Of a stretch of DNA of 64,000 bases, positions 38,403-47,861 are shown one piece after another. Below the pieces are notes generated by a model that was not told where the DNA came from, made no database searches, and worked only from the letters and a program-made list of their open reading frames with translations. The stretch comes from Aeromonas australiensis (GTDB taxonomy: Bacteria; Pseudomonadota; Gammaproteobacteria; Enterobacterales; Aeromonadaceae), in contig NZ_CDDH01000112.1 of NCBI RefSeq assembly GCF_000819725.1, positions 54,785 through 118,784 on the forward strand, given 5' to 3'. The position numbers were made by a program, and so were the translations under genes. Numbering within the stretch: the stretch's first letter is position 1; every line of letters starts with the position of its first letter.

Positions 38403-39818
38403 ATGAAAGAGAACAAGATTGGGCTCTGGTCTCTCACCGCGCTGGTGTTCAGCTCCATGGTAGGGGCCGGCATCTTCAGCCTGCCCCAGAACATGGCCGA
38501 GGTGGCGGGGGCGCGCGCTGTGCTGATCGGCTGGGGCGTGACCGGGGTAGGCATCCTGGCGCTGGCCATGAGTTTTCTCTACCTGTCGCGGCTCAGGCCC
38601 GATCTCGACGGCGGCATCTACAGCTACGCCCGCGCCGGTTTTGGCGAGCTGGTGGGTTTCTTCTCCGCTTGGGGCTATTGGCTCTGCGCCACTATTGGCG
38701 TGGTGGGCTATCTGGTGATCGCTTTTGCGGCGCTGGGCAGCTTTGTCGATACCCCGGAACAGATCTGGTTTGGCGAGGGCAACACTTTGGCGGCCTTCAT
38801 CGGCGAGTCCTGCATCCTCTGGGCGGTGCACCTGCTGGTGGCCCGCGGCGTGCAGCAGGCGGCGCTGTTCAATCTGGTGGCGACCCTGGCCAAGAGCCTG
38901 CCGCTGTTGCTGTTTATCCTGTTCGCCTGCTACTGGTTTGACCCTGTTACTTTCGCGGCGGATCAGCAGGGTAGCAGCCTGGCGGTGCCGGTTTCCGAGC
39001 AGGTGCGTAACACCATGCTCATCACCCTCTGGGTCTTTACCGGTATCGAGGGGGCGGCGGTGTTGTCGGCCCGCGCCAGAAACCGGCGGGATGTGGGCAC
39101 CGCCACCGTGCTCGGCGTGGTGCTGGCGCTGCTGCTCTATGTGCTTATCTCGGTGCTGGCGCTGGGGATCTTGAGTCGGCCCGAGCTGGCAGCCCTGCCC
39201 AACCCCTCTATGGCAGGGCTGATGGCCCAGATGACCGGATCCTGGGGCAAGCTGCTCATCAGCGCCGGCCTTATCGTCTCTGTGCTCGCCTCGTATGTTA
39301 GCTGGACCCTCTTCTCGGCGGAGGTGCCGTTCAGCGCGGCTCGACACGGTGCGTTTCCCGCCATCTTCCGGCGCCAGAACCACAACGGTACCCCCATCGC
39401 CTCGCTCTGGCTCACCAGCCTGACGGTACAGATTTGCCTGCTACTGGTGTGGCTGCTCGGCAAGGGCTACACCAACCTGCTGCTTATCTCGACCTCGATG
39501 ATCCTGGTGCCCTACCTGCTGATCGGGCTGTTTCTGCTCAAGCTTTCGTTCAGCCAGAAGGGTGGAAGCGGGCAGGGCCTGAGCCTGATGCGGGCGGTGG
39601 CACTGGTGGCGAGCGGTTACGGCTTCTGGCTGCTTTATGCTGCCGGGGTGGAGTACCTGCTGCTCTCCTTGCTGCTCTACGGGCCGGGTTTGTTGCTGTT
39701 TCTCTACAGTCGCCGTCAGCTGGGAGCGGATCTGCGCCTGAGCGGCCGCGAGCGATGGCTGGCTGGTGTGACCTTGCTGAGCCTGATCCCCGCCGTCTGG
39801 TCGTTCACCCATCTCTGA
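38403..39818 (+). CDS. APC-superfamily amino acid antiporter, ArcD-like
   Basis: The 471-residue protein has about twelve membrane segments and the APC start motif LTALVFSSMVGAGIFSLPQNMAEVAG. It resembles the basic amino acid/polyamine antiporter group (ArcD, arginine/ornithine exchange) more than the S-methylmethionine permease MmuP. Its place directly behind mmuM suggests methionine-related transport, while its family suggests basic amino acids; substrate is therefore open. AAGGAG is present before the ATG. A terminator follows. Confidence 0.82.
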   Translation: MKENKIGLWSLTALVFSSMVGAGIFSLPQNMAEVAGARAVLIGWGVTGVGILALAMSFLYLSRLRPDLDGGIYSYARAGFGELVGFFSAWGYWLCATIGVVGYLVIAFAALGSFVDTPEQIWFGEGNTLAAFIGESCILWAVHLLVARGVQQAALFNLVATLAKSLPLLLFILFACYWFDPVTFAADQQGSSLAVPVSEQVRNTMLITLWVFTGIEGAAVLSARARNRRDVGTATVLGVVLALLLYVLISVLALGILSRPELAALPNPSMAGLMAQMTGSWGKLLISAGLIVSVLASYVSWTLFSAEVPFSAARHGAFPAIFRRQNHNGTPIASLWLTSLTVQICLLLVWLLGKGYTNLLLISTSMILVPYLLIGLFLLKLSFSQKGGSGQGLSLMRAVALVASGYGFWLLYAAGVEYLLLSLLLYGPGLLLFLYSRRQLGADLRLSGRERWLAGVTLLSLIPAVWSFTHL

Positions 39819-39840
39819 TATCGAAGATATGACTGACCCT

Positions 39841-39870
39841 AAAAGAGAGCGCCACTGTGGCGCTCTCTTG
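39841..39870. terminator. Bidirectional terminator after the APC permease gene
   Basis: GAGAGCGCCA-CTG-TGGCGCTCTC flanked by AAAA and TTG, between convergent genes. Confidence 0.85.
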
Positions 39871-39929
39871 TTATCAGGGACTGGTTATCAGGGGATTGCT
39901 ATCCGGGAGTTGCTATTCGGAGCGAAGGC

Positions 39930-40769
39930 TCAGTGGCTGGCAGGCCCGGCCGGTTTGCCAAACAGCACTGCGAGTTTTTGGCGCCAGGGTAGGCCACGGG
40001 CGTCGCGCAGCATGTCGCGCCACTCGTGGAAGGTGAGGGTGAGGGGGTTAAAGCTGTGGATCGGCTTGGTGATGCCAAAGCGACATGGCTCGGCCGGGTC
40101 CTCCTCGACAAAGGTGCCAAACAGCCTATCCCAGATGATTAGCACCCCGGCAAAGTTGCGGTCTATGTACTTGGCGTTGCTGGCGTGGTGCACCCTGTGG
40201 TGGGAGGGGGTGTTGAAAATCCACTCCAGCCAGCCGAGCTTGCCTACCACCTGGGTGTGGACGAAGAATTGGAAGCCCAGGCTCAGCAGCACGGTGGCGA
40301 CCACCGCCTCGGGCGGGAAGCCGATGACAATCATCGGGATCCAGAACAGCCACATGCCGGAGATCGGATACATCAGGCTCTGGCGAAAGGCGGTAGAGAG
40401 GTTGAGCCGCTCCGAGCTGTGATGCACCACGTGGGAGGCCCAGAGCCAGCGCACATGGTGGCTCGCGAAGTGGAACAGCCAGTAGCAGAGATCTTGCAAC
40501 AGAAAGAGCAGCAAGAGGCTCCAGACGTTCAGCTCGATATCGAACAGTCGCCAGCCCCAGAGAGTGTCATACAGATAAGCAATGGCGATGGCCGCCAGCG
40601 CATCGCCCCCTTGGTGCATCAGGGCCAGGGTGGCGTTGGCGAACAGATCCCGCCACTGGTAGGTGGCGGTGGGAAAGGCCGCGCCATGTTTGCGCAGGTA
40701 GAGCATCTCCCAGCCGATAAAGGCCAGAAAAATCGGGGAGAGGTAGAGCAGAAGCAGTTGCACATCCAT
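39930..40769 (-). CDS. Fatty acid hydroxylase / sterol desaturase family protein
   Basis: The product of about 279 residues is a membrane di-iron oxygenase by its histidine clusters: DLCYWLFHFASHHVRWLW, HVVHHSSERLN and PSHHRVHHASN, set between membrane helices. Bacterial members hydroxylate or desaturate lipids of various kinds, so the substrate is unknown. The start at 40769 (MDVQLLLLYLSP) opens the first helix; in-frame ATGs at 40805 and 40892 lack ribosome sites. It is transcribed away from the binding-protein gene on the other side. Confidence 0.83.
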   Translation of the reverse strand: MDVQLLLLYLSPIFLAFIGWEMLYLRKHGAAFPTATYQWRDLFANATLALMHQGGDALAAIAIAYLYDTLWGWRLFDIELNVWSLLLLFLLQDLCYWLFHFASHHVRWLWASHVVHHSSERLNLSTAFRQSLMYPISGMWLFWIPMIVIGFPPEAVVATVLLSLGFQFFVHTQVVGKLGWLEWIFNTPSHHRVHHASNAKYIDRNFAGVLIIWDRLFGTFVEEDPAEPCRFGITKPIHSFNPLTLTFHEWRDMLRDARGLPWRQKLAVLFGKPAGPASH

Positions 40770-40971
40770 GTGCTGGTATCCAGTTGAGGGTTCTGTTTCC
40801 AGCATACGAAACGGTGATCGCTTTACGAACAATTTTCGGCGGCTTGCCCCTTGGCGAACAAGGGACCGGATCGGTTCGCACAGGGCAGCCAAGCTGTGAA
40901 GGTTCCACTATTTCGCCTATACCTATTGCAAGCGTGTTGCGCTGCCCCCCCCAAGCTCAAGGAATGTGCAT

Positions 40972-41727
40972 ATGAAGAACAGAGTACTTTTAGCTGGCTT
41001 GCTCTTGTCATTTTCCTGGCAAGTGGTCGCCAAACAACAGGTCGTTCTGGTCGGCGATGATGACTATCCTCCCTACAGTTACAAGGACCCGACAGGCAAG
41101 ACCGCCGGTCTTTATAGTGACTTGTTGCTCAAAGTATCGGCAGCCATGCCCGACTTTGTTATCGAACTGCAAGCCGCTCCCTGGAAACGGGCATTGGATG
41201 ATGCCGAGCAGGGGCGCGTTATGGGGGTGTATCCTCCTTACAAACGGGAGGCGCTGCGTCCCTGGATGCACTACTCGGATCCCTTGCTGGTAGAAACAGT
41301 GGTAGTGGTCTGCCGTAAAGAGGTGGCAGCCAACTACCAGGGGGCGAGTTGGCCTGACGGCTTTGCAGGCTTGAAATTTGGCAACAACGCCGGCTTTCAG
41401 ACGCCGGGGGATCGGTTTTTTGCCATGGTCAAGGAGGGCAAAGTGACGCTGGACGAAGCAAAGACCACAGAGCAGAACTTGCAAAAGTTGGCTGGAGGAA
41501 GGATTGACTGCTATCCAAACGATCGCCGGGCGATATCCTCCGAGATTGCCCGGTTGAAGATGGATCCGGGTGATGTGGTTGAATCAGCCATCATAGGCCA
41601 GGAGATGGGATATATAGGGTTTACCTCGGTTCGCCAGGATTACGCCTACATGGATGACTTTATCAAGGCGTTCAATGAAACACTGACCAGACTCCGTGCG
41701 GCTGGAGAGATCCCCCCGCTGGAATAG
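40972..41727 (+). CDS. Orphan periplasmic solute-binding protein (type 2, family 3-like)
   Basis: The 251-residue product has a Sec signal (KNRVLLAGLLLSFSWQVVA) and the fold of amino-acid-type binding proteins (VVLVGDDDYPPYSYKDPTGKTAGLYSDLLLKV). No permease or ATPase gene is nearby, as is common for these proteins in Aeromonas-like genomes; they may feed sensors or remote transporters. AAGGAA lies eight bases before the ATG. A run of eight C residues (40945-40952) lies 20 bp upstream of the start. The next gene is a paralogue. Confidence 0.8.
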   Translation: MKNRVLLAGLLLSFSWQVVAKQQVVLVGDDDYPPYSYKDPTGKTAGLYSDLLLKVSAAMPDFVIELQAAPWKRALDDAEQGRVMGVYPPYKREALRPWMHYSDPLLVETVVVVCRKEVAANYQGASWPDGFAGLKFGNNAGFQTPGDRFFAMVKEGKVTLDEAKTTEQNLQKLAGGRIDCYPNDRRAISSEIARLKMDPGDVVESAIIGQEMGYIGFTSVRQDYAYMDDFIKAFNETLTRLRAAGEIPPLE

Positions 41728-41811
41728 TGCGGTTGCGAGCAGGCTCTGCCGTAGCGGGCAGCGCCTGCTTTCATCGGTCTGATATTTGAAAAACGTCTGT
41801 CGGGGTTGTTT

Positions 41812-42603
41812 ATGCGTATCTTGTGTGGCTTGTTACTTGGATTCACCTTGATGGCTGATGCCAAGACCCGTGTCGAAATATTGGCCGACGCCAGTTATCC
41901 TCCTTACTCTTGGCAAGAGGGCGATGAGGTAAAAGGTATTTATGCCGATATTGTCCGGGCTGTGGTTGCCGGGATGGAGGAGTACGAGGTTGTCATCAAA
42001 GCCTTACCATGGCGGCGAGGGCTCAGCATGATAGAGAAGGGCCATGGGTTCGCCATCTTCCCACCATATTATAACCCTGATAGCCGACCATGGATGTGGC
42101 CCTACTCTCAGCCGATGCTGGAGGAGGCTGTGGTGGTGATGTGTGGCAGCAAGCTTGAATCAAATCATCCTGATGCCAGCTTTCCTGAGGACTATTATGG
42201 GCTTCGTTTTGGTATCAATGCAGGATTCGCTGTCGGTGGCGAAAAATTCTGGCAGTCGGTGAAAGATAAAAAAATCGATGTTGAAGAGGTAAAAAGCAAT
42301 CGGGAAAATCTGCTCAAAATATTGCGGGGGAGAGTGGATTGCACCATTAATGATCGGCTCTCGCTGTTTTATGAACAGCTCAATATGATGAAGAGTAATG
42401 AACTGGCATTGATGGATATGTCGTTGCTCAAACAGGGCCCAGTACTGGGCCGTGAACAAGGCTTCCTCGGTTACAGCAGAGACGGTAAGTTTCCTTTTAA
42501 AGAAGATTTCATCATGAAATTTGATAAAGGACTTTATCAGCTGAAAAAACAAGATGGCGTCACACAAATTGTGGAAAATTATTTGGGAAAGTCCCCCCGC
42601 TGA
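41812..42603 (+). CDS. Second orphan solute-binding protein, paralogue of the preceding gene
   Basis: This 263-residue exported protein aligns with its upstream neighbour: ILADASYPPYSWQEGDEVKGIYADIV against LVGDDDYPPYSYKDPTGKTAGLYSDLL, and shared segments later (ALPWRRGL, IFPPYYNPDSRPWMWPYSQPMLEEAVVVMC). The pair looks like an old tandem duplication. The 3' half is AT-richer than its surroundings. No clear ribosome site is seen; the ATG at 41812 opens the signal peptide. The ligand is unknown. Confidence 0.8.
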   Translation: MRILCGLLLGFTLMADAKTRVEILADASYPPYSWQEGDEVKGIYADIVRAVVAGMEEYEVVIKALPWRRGLSMIEKGHGFAIFPPYYNPDSRPWMWPYSQPMLEEAVVVMCGSKLESNHPDASFPEDYYGLRFGINAGFAVGGEKFWQSVKDKKIDVEEVKSNRENLLKILRGRVDCTINDRLSLFYEQLNMMKSNELALMDMSLLKQGPVLGREQGFLGYSRDGKFPFKEDFIMKFDKGLYQLKKQDGVTQIVENYLGKSPR

Positions 42604-43053
42604 ACCCCTAACCGCGGAAGCGGCTTCAGCGGCAAGATTACCTTGACTCACCAAGTCCGCAAGCAGCAAGAGTAGCTGTGTGCCCCTCCTGTCATATCGG
42701 TGTTTGAGCCGCTTACCGCCACGGCGGCTTGCTCAAGAGCGGGCACAGGCGATGGGAAGGAGAGGGCAAAAATCGGCCTGTTTATCATCCACTAGTCGTT
42801 CGCCATTTGCCATAAAGAGCCGCCGAGCTGCCACTTCCCCCTCGGCTCTCCGGATGCTGCTGTTTGCCAGGGGATGCACCTCACAGCCAACGCATTTTTC
42901 TAGATGGGTTGCCTTGATAGCCTCTTTCGTGACCCTTGCCATAGCCCTGTTCGCCAGTGAGAGACCTGTTTTTATGGTGAAAACAGTCAAGTCCCTCTGG
43001 GTCTTGGCAAACGGTTCTCATATACTCAGACACCCTCTCTGCATGGTTCTGAT
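42604..43053. other. 450-bp gap with a nested inverted-repeat structure
   Basis: No ORF here has a ribosome site or family features. It contains nested pairing: outer TGTGCCC (42679-42685) with GGGCACA (42741-42747), then TTGAGC (42704-42709) with GCTCAA (42731-42736), and an inner CCGC-CACG-GCGG hairpin. This may be the leader of the diguanylate cyclase gene or a small RNA. It does not match the GEMM c-di-GMP riboswitch as I know it. Confidence 0.4.
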
Positions 43054-44184
43054 ATGGACGTCTCGCTGCTGCTGAAACTGGATGTGTTTACTCTGATGGT
43101 GATGGCGGTCGGTGGCTATGGCCTCGGCTTTATCACCCTTTCGATCATATGGCTGACCCACAAGGAGATCCCCAGTGTGGGTTTGTGGTGGTGGTCCAGT
43201 CTTTGTGCGCTGGTGGCCCAGTCACTGTTCTTTTGGCAAGCTTTTATGCCCAATCTGGCGGGTATCTGGTTGGCCAACCTGCTCATCACCATCTGTGTAG
43301 CGCTAATGCCACTGGCACTGCAGCGCTTCTTTGGCCAGCCCCTCAACTGGCAGGCCATGGCGCTCTTTATGCTGATCTATCTGCTGCTGCTCAGTTGGAG
43401 CATCATGTTCAACAGCAGCATGGTGCCACGGGTCATTCTTGCCTGTGTGAGTTACATGCTGCTAGGTGCGGTTATCGTCTTCCTGGTATGGCGTCACGGT
43501 TATCCGGACTATCTGCCTGCCGTGGTGGTCTTTACTGTGGTCAATATTCTGCTCTATGGCTTCAATCTGTTGCGACTGAATTTTCTGCTGGAGGGGGATG
43601 CCAGGGTGTTGATGGATCAGAGTGGCGTCAATGTGCTGCCATTTCTCTCCATGTTGATGGGCAGTTACCTCTCCACCTTCGGGGTATTGCTGCTTTGCAC
43701 CCAATACCGGGCACTGGCGCTACGTCAGCAAGCCAGTCAGGACCCGCTCACTGGTTTGCTCAATCGGCGTGGTTTTATGGCCTATTTATCGAAAAACCGG
43801 ATCGGGTCTGGCGGGGCACTGGCCGTGCTCGACATCGATGACTTCAAGCTGATCAATGACCGCCTTGGCCATGAGGCGGGGGACCGGGTGCTGGCGGCAG
43901 TGGGCGCTTACCTGAAGGAGCAGCACGATATTGTAAGTAGTCGCTTCGGCGGTGAGGAGTTTGTACTGCTGCTCCCTGCTCGGGGGGAGGCGGCCACTGT
44001 GCGGTGCGAGCAGATCTTGCGTGAGCTGGCCTGTGTGGCAACCGGCGAGATGGCTATCACCGCCAGCATCGGACTTGCCCATTGGCAGGGGCTCTGGCAT
44101 TTTGACCGGTTGTTTGGTCAGGCTGACAATGCGCTCTATCGAGCCAAGCGGCAGGGCAAGAATCGGGTCTGTGAGGCCGCTTGA
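43054..44184 (+). CDS. Membrane-bound GGDEF diguanylate cyclase
   Basis: The 376-residue protein has about seven membrane helices (residues 5-210) and a C-terminal GGDEF domain from about 225. The active-site loop is GGEEF (SSRFGGEEFVLLLP), a functional form, preceded by the usual DPLTGLLNRRGF and DIDDFKLINDRLGHEAGDRVL. It should make c-di-GMP from two GTP. No Arg-x-x-Asp inhibitory site is evident. It stands alone and converges with uhpC. A role in the swimming-to-biofilm switch is plausible but not shown. Confidence 0.9.
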   Translation: MDVSLLLKLDVFTLMVMAVGGYGLGFITLSIIWLTHKEIPSVGLWWWSSLCALVAQSLFFWQAFMPNLAGIWLANLLITICVALMPLALQRFFGQPLNWQAMALFMLIYLLLLSWSIMFNSSMVPRVILACVSYMLLGAVIVFLVWRHGYPDYLPAVVVFTVVNILLYGFNLLRLNFLLEGDARVLMDQSGVNVLPFLSMLMGSYLSTFGVLLLCTQYRALALRQQASQDPLTGLLNRRGFMAYLSKNRIGSGGALAVLDIDDFKLINDRLGHEAGDRVLAAVGAYLKEQHDIVSSRFGGEEFVLLLPARGEAATVRCEQILRELACVATGEMAITASIGLAHWQGLWHFDRLFGQADNALYRAKRQGKNRVCEAA

Positions 44185-44241
44185 GCTCGCAGGGTCACAT
44201 CGTGCAATCGCTTGGCCCGATTTCGGCGCAGCAGACGGCCA

Positions 44242-45573
44242 TCAGGGGGCGGTGAGAGGCGTGCGCGGTGCCTGCGCCTTGAGGAAGGGGAGCAGCAGCA
44301 GGGCCGAGACGCCTGCCGCCACCGAGATCACCACGAAAAAGCCGTTCCAGTGCCAGATCTCCATCACCTTGGCCAGCGGATAGCCTGACAGCGCCGCCCC
44401 CATATAGGCAAACAGCCCGACAAAGCCGGTGGCCGCTCCCGCCGTGTTTTTGTGGGAGCACTCCGCCGCCGCCATGCCGATCAGCATCTGGGGGCCAAAC
44501 ACGAAAAAGCCGATGGTAAAGAAGCAGGCCGCCTGCATCACATAGCTGAAGAAGGGCATCAGCCAGAGTGACCCCACCGCCAGCAGGATCCCCACCGCAA
44601 AGATGAGGTTCATCGGACCCCGGTTGCCGTTAAACAGCTTGTCCGATCCCCAGCCCGCCACCAGGGCGCCGATAAAGCCCCCCACCTCGAACATGGAGAT
44701 GGCCGAGTTGGCGCTCATCAGATTGAAGCCGCGCTGCTCGGTCATGTAGAGGTTGCCCCAGTCGTTGATGGCGGTACGCACCACATAGACCAGCACGTAG
44801 CAGCAGGCCAGCAGCCAGATATAGGGGTTGCCCAGCACATATTTGCGCAGGATCTGGCGGTGGGAGAGCCCCGCATCCTGTGTCTGCTGGGCCTGCTCCA
44901 TAGCGTCCTTGCGCCATTCGCCCACCGACGGCAATCCCATGGCGGCCGGGGTATCCCGCAGTCGCCAGCAGAGGAACAACCCCGCAAGGATGGCGATAAG
45001 GCCGGGCACTATCATGCCGTAGCGCCAGCCATGTTGCAGGGCGATGGTGCTGACGATGAGGGGGATAAGCGCCCCGCCGACGTTATGGGCGGTGTTCCAG
45101 GCCGACCACCAGACCCCGCGCTCGGTACGCGAATACCAGCTGGTGAGCAGCTTGGAGCAGGGGGGCCAGCCCCACCCCTGAAAGAAGGCGTTGGCGACCC
45201 AGAGGGCGGCAAACATCCAGAGGGCCGACGAGAGGCCGAACAGGATATTGATGACCCCGGTGGCCATCAGCCCTAGCCCCATGAAGTAGCGCGGGTTGGC
45301 GCGGTCACTGATGATGCCGGAGAAGAACTTGGAGCAGCCGTAGGTGATGTAAAACAGGGTCCAGAGCATGCCGATATCGGACTTGTCCAGCATGCCGCTT
45401 GCCAGCATGTCCGGCATGGCGAAGTTGAAGCTCTTGCGGGTGAAGTAGAAGACCGCGTAGCCCAGATACATGGTGAGCAGAAGGTGCAGCCGCCAGTGGC
45501 GATAGGTGGCATCGATCTCGCCCTGATCCCGTATCAGCGGCCGGGGTGGCGCGCTTTTCATAAAGCTCAGCAC
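44242..45573 (-). CDS. uhpC: UhpC, membrane sensor of external glucose-6-phosphate
   Basis: UhpC is a transporter-like receptor of the MFS organophosphate family that senses external glucose-6-phosphate and activates the UhpB kinase. The 443-residue protein is very similar to E. coli UhpC throughout (YRHWRLHLLLTMYLGYAVFYFTRKSFNFA, LVAGWGSDKLFNGNRGPMNLIFA). The GTG start at 45573 has AGAGGG upstream and matches the E. coli N-terminus. It is the third gene of uhpABC, 21 bp after uhpB. No uhpT transporter gene follows; the next gene is a convergent diguanylate cyclase. Confidence 0.93.
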   Translation of the reverse strand: MLSFMKSAPPRPLIRDQGEIDATYRHWRLHLLLTMYLGYAVFYFTRKSFNFAMPDMLASGMLDKSDIGMLWTLFYITYGCSKFFSGIISDRANPRYFMGLGLMATGVINILFGLSSALWMFAALWVANAFFQGWGWPPCSKLLTSWYSRTERGVWWSAWNTAHNVGGALIPLIVSTIALQHGWRYGMIVPGLIAILAGLFLCWRLRDTPAAMGLPSVGEWRKDAMEQAQQTQDAGLSHRQILRKYVLGNPYIWLLACCYVLVYVVRTAINDWGNLYMTEQRGFNLMSANSAISMFEVGGFIGALVAGWGSDKLFNGNRGPMNLIFAVGILLAVGSLWLMPFFSYVMQAACFFTIGFFVFGPQMLIGMAAAECSHKNTAGAATGFVGLFAYMGAALSGYPLAKVMEIWHWNGFFVVISVAAGVSALLLLPFLKAQAPRTPLTAP

Positions 45574-45594
45574 AGGCTGGCCCTCTGCTGGTGA

Positions 45595-47115
45595 TTAGTC
45601 ATGGCTCTCTTCCCGTCTGCGGTTGGGCAGGGTGACGGTGAGTTGGGTGCCGTGGATGCAGGAGAGTTGCAAAGTGCCGCCGAGGGCCTGTACCCGCTCG
45701 CGAATGCCGAGCAGGCCATAGCCTTGCTGTGGGCGGCTCTGTGGCAGGCCGCGGCCATCATCTTCCAGCACCAGTTGCAACTGTTCGCCACTGGCTTGGG
45801 CACGAATGGTGACCGAGTGGGCACTGGCATGTTTGACCACATTGTTGAGCCCCTCCTGACAGACCCGAAACAGGGTGACCCGCTGGGCATCGGAGAGATC
45901 GTCATCTGCCAGCTGCCACGCCAGCCGGGTAACGATGCCATGGCGTTCCAGCTCAAGTTCTCGCAACAGAGCACGCACCGCCTGCTCCAGGGTCATGTCA
46001 TCAAGCTGGCGAGGTCGCAGGCGACCGAGCAGACCGCGCACAGCATCGTAGATCCCAAGCGACAGGGTATCGATGAGGGCACTGCTCTGGCCTACCCCCG
46101 CATTGTCGGGGGCAAGACGGCGCACTATGCCAGCCTGGGTGCGAATGGCGGTGATGGTCTGGCCGATATCATCGTGCAGCTCGCGCGCCACCTCCTTGCG
46201 GATGCTCTCCTCGGTCTCCAGCAGCCGCTCGGTGAGCTGGCGATTATGGGCGAGCTGGCGGGTCAGCGCCTGATTGAGTTCCCGTTGGCGCTGGATCCCG
46301 GCGCCGAGCAGCAGGCCGGTGAGGCTCTGGGCCAGCAGGGAGAGCAGCAGATCGACAGGGTGATCGTGCCAGGCCTGACTGGCCAGCAGGGCGATGGTGT
46401 TCATCAGGGTAGCGAGCAGTGCGCCTTGCCAGCCGTAGCGCCACGCCATGGCGATGATGGGGATGGCGAGACAAAACGGGGTAAAGCGCACCAGCGAGTT
46501 GGGCAACCCCAGTTGCAGCCAGAGGCTTAACACGAACAACAGTAGATACCAGACCAGATGGCGAACGCGCCAGTCAACCGGTTGATCCACCAGCGCAGGC
46601 CCCAGCGGCACCCAAGTAGCGCGGTTAAGATAGTGCCAGATCAGCATACAGGTGGAGGTCAACGTCAGCCCACCGGTCAAGCTGAGCAGCAGGGCCGAGA
46701 GGCCATCTTCCCCTGCCAGATGCCAGAGCAGGGCTTGCAGCAACGCCGCTGCCGTGACGGTGGCGAGCAGCAGCAACAGTTGCTGCCAGTCGTTGCGCAC
46801 CTGCTGGCGACGGGCAATCAGTAGCGGTAGCAGGGTGAGCAGACTGCCCGCGACCAGCCAGGGCCAGTGAGGCAGTCCCACCTCCTGATTGAGCCAGTAG
46901 AGCAGCAGCCCTTCGCACAATAATAGCGGCGGCCAGTAGTGGCCGGGACTTTGCAGCAACAACCCGAGGCGCAGGCCAAAGGGGAACAGCAGCACCGCCA
47001 GCGCCGGTCCGCCCGCCAGATGCAGGCTGATGCTCCAGAGGCAAAACCAGCCGGCGGCAAAGATGAAGCTGGCCGCCAGTGCGATGGCGACATAGCTGGC
47101 AAAACGGGCGATCAC
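45595..47115 (-). CDS. uhpB: UhpB, MASE1-type sensor histidine kinase
   Basis: UhpB relays the UhpC signal to UhpA. The 506-residue protein has an N-terminal MASE1 membrane domain with about eight helices (1-270) and a cytoplasmic HisKA_3 kinase. The phospho-acceptor is His314 in [12 protein letters not shown], and the ATPase shows NNVVKHASA and a [11 protein letters not shown] box. It overlaps uhpA by four bases. UhpB fits the gene order and length; a generic NarL-type kinase would not carry this MASE1-UhpC pairing. Confidence 0.92.
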   Translation of the reverse strand: MIARFASYVAIALAASFIFAAGWFCLWSISLHLAGGPALAVLLFPFGLRLGLLLQSPGHYWPPLLLCEGLLLYWLNQEVGLPHWPWLVAGSLLTLLPLLIARRQQVRNDWQQLLLLLATVTAAALLQALLWHLAGEDGLSALLLSLTGGLTLTSTCMLIWHYLNRATWVPLGPALVDQPVDWRVRHLVWYLLLFVLSLWLQLGLPNSLVRFTPFCLAIPIIAMAWRYGWQGALLATLMNTIALLASQAWHDHPVDLLLSLLAQSLTGLLLGAGIQRQRELNQALTRQLAHNRQLTERLLETEESIRKEVARELHDDIGQTITAIRTQAGIVRRLAPDNAGVGQSSALIDTLSLGIYDAVRGLLGRLRPRQLDDMTLEQAVRALLRELELERHGIVTRLAWQLADDDLSDAQRVTLFRVCQEGLNNVVKHASAHSVTIRAQASGEQLQLVLEDDGRGLPQSRPQQGYGLLGIRERVQALGGTLQLSCIHGTQLTVTLPNRRREESHD

Positions 47116-47702
47116 CAGCTATCCAGCATCCGGTGGGCCAGCTCGACGTTGTTGCTGACCTTGAGCTTGTCCATCAGGTTGGCGCGGTGGACATGAACCG
47201 TCTTGGGAGAGAGACCAAGCTGCTCGGCGATGGCCTTCACCTCCAGCCCCTGTGCCAGCAACTGGGCAATCTCCCGCTCCCGATTGGTGAGGGGATCCCG
47301 GCTACTGCTGGCCAGTTTCTGGGCGATGTCCGGTGTCAGATAGCAGCCCCCCTGGGCGGCGGTGCGCACCGCAGCGATCAGCTCGTCCGGACTGCAGCGC
47401 TTGGAGAGAAAACCCTTGGCGCCGGTTTGCAGCGCCTGCTCGATGAGGGCCGGGCTGTCGTGGACCGATAGCATTACCACCGCCAGGCCAGAGGGGAGCA
47501 GCTTGAGCAGATCCAGCCCCGACTGGTCGGGCATCGAGATATCGCAGACGCAGACCCGTGCCCCGCTGCCGGGCAGACCGGCAAGGGCGTCGCTGGCGGA
47601 GCCGAATTCGGCGACCACCTGCAGATCGGGCTCCAGATTGAGCAGTTGGGCAAAACCGGATCGGACGATCTGGTGATCGTCGATAAGGGCAATTTTTATC
47701 AT
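47112..47702 (-). CDS. uhpA: UhpA, LuxR/NarL-type response regulator
   Basis: UhpA activates uhpT transcription in E. coli. The 196-residue protein has a receiver domain with Asp54 (CVCDISMP) and Lys in [12 protein letters not shown], and a LuxR-type helix-turn-helix ([45 protein letters not shown]). It overlaps uhpB by four bases. Because no uhpT is adjacent, its main target must lie outside the window or differ. Confidence 0.93.
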   Translation of the reverse strand: MIKIALIDDHQIVRSGFAQLLNLEPDLQVVAEFGSASDALAGLPGSGARVCVCDISMPDQSGLDLLKLLPSGLAVVMLSVHDSPALIEQALQTGAKGFLSKRCSPDELIAAVRTAAQGGCYLTPDIAQKLASSSRDPLTNREREIAQLLAQGLEVKAIAEQLGLSPKTVHVHRANLMDKLKVSNNVELAHRMLDSW

Positions 47703-47861
47703 GATGTCAGCCTGAAATTCGGTGCGTCATGACCATGACGCGGCCAACAAGATACCTGCCAGCTCGTTCAGGCTCAAGGGAAAGCAGGGGCGTGGTGCGG
47801 TAAAGCTTGATCGGGATCAGCTGGCTGGGCTGGTCAACCTGTGGTTGCCAGCCCGGGACTA

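Noticed and set aside
42760..42800. GGGCAAA-like bases considered as a GEMM c-di-GMP riboswitch before the cyclase gene
   Set aside because: The other conserved GEMM elements and the tetraloop receptor are missing.
42680..43075. 131-codon plus-strand ORF and an 85-codon minus-strand ORF in the gap before the diguanylate cyclase
   Set aside because: Both lack ribosome sites and recognisable domains, overlap each other, and the first runs into the cyclase start.
47758..47775. Possible fourth tail copy: a PERAG-like stretch about 120 bp downstream of the rnk end
   Set aside because: Only 18 bp resemble the rnk end and neither side nor stop codon continues the match, so chance is likely.
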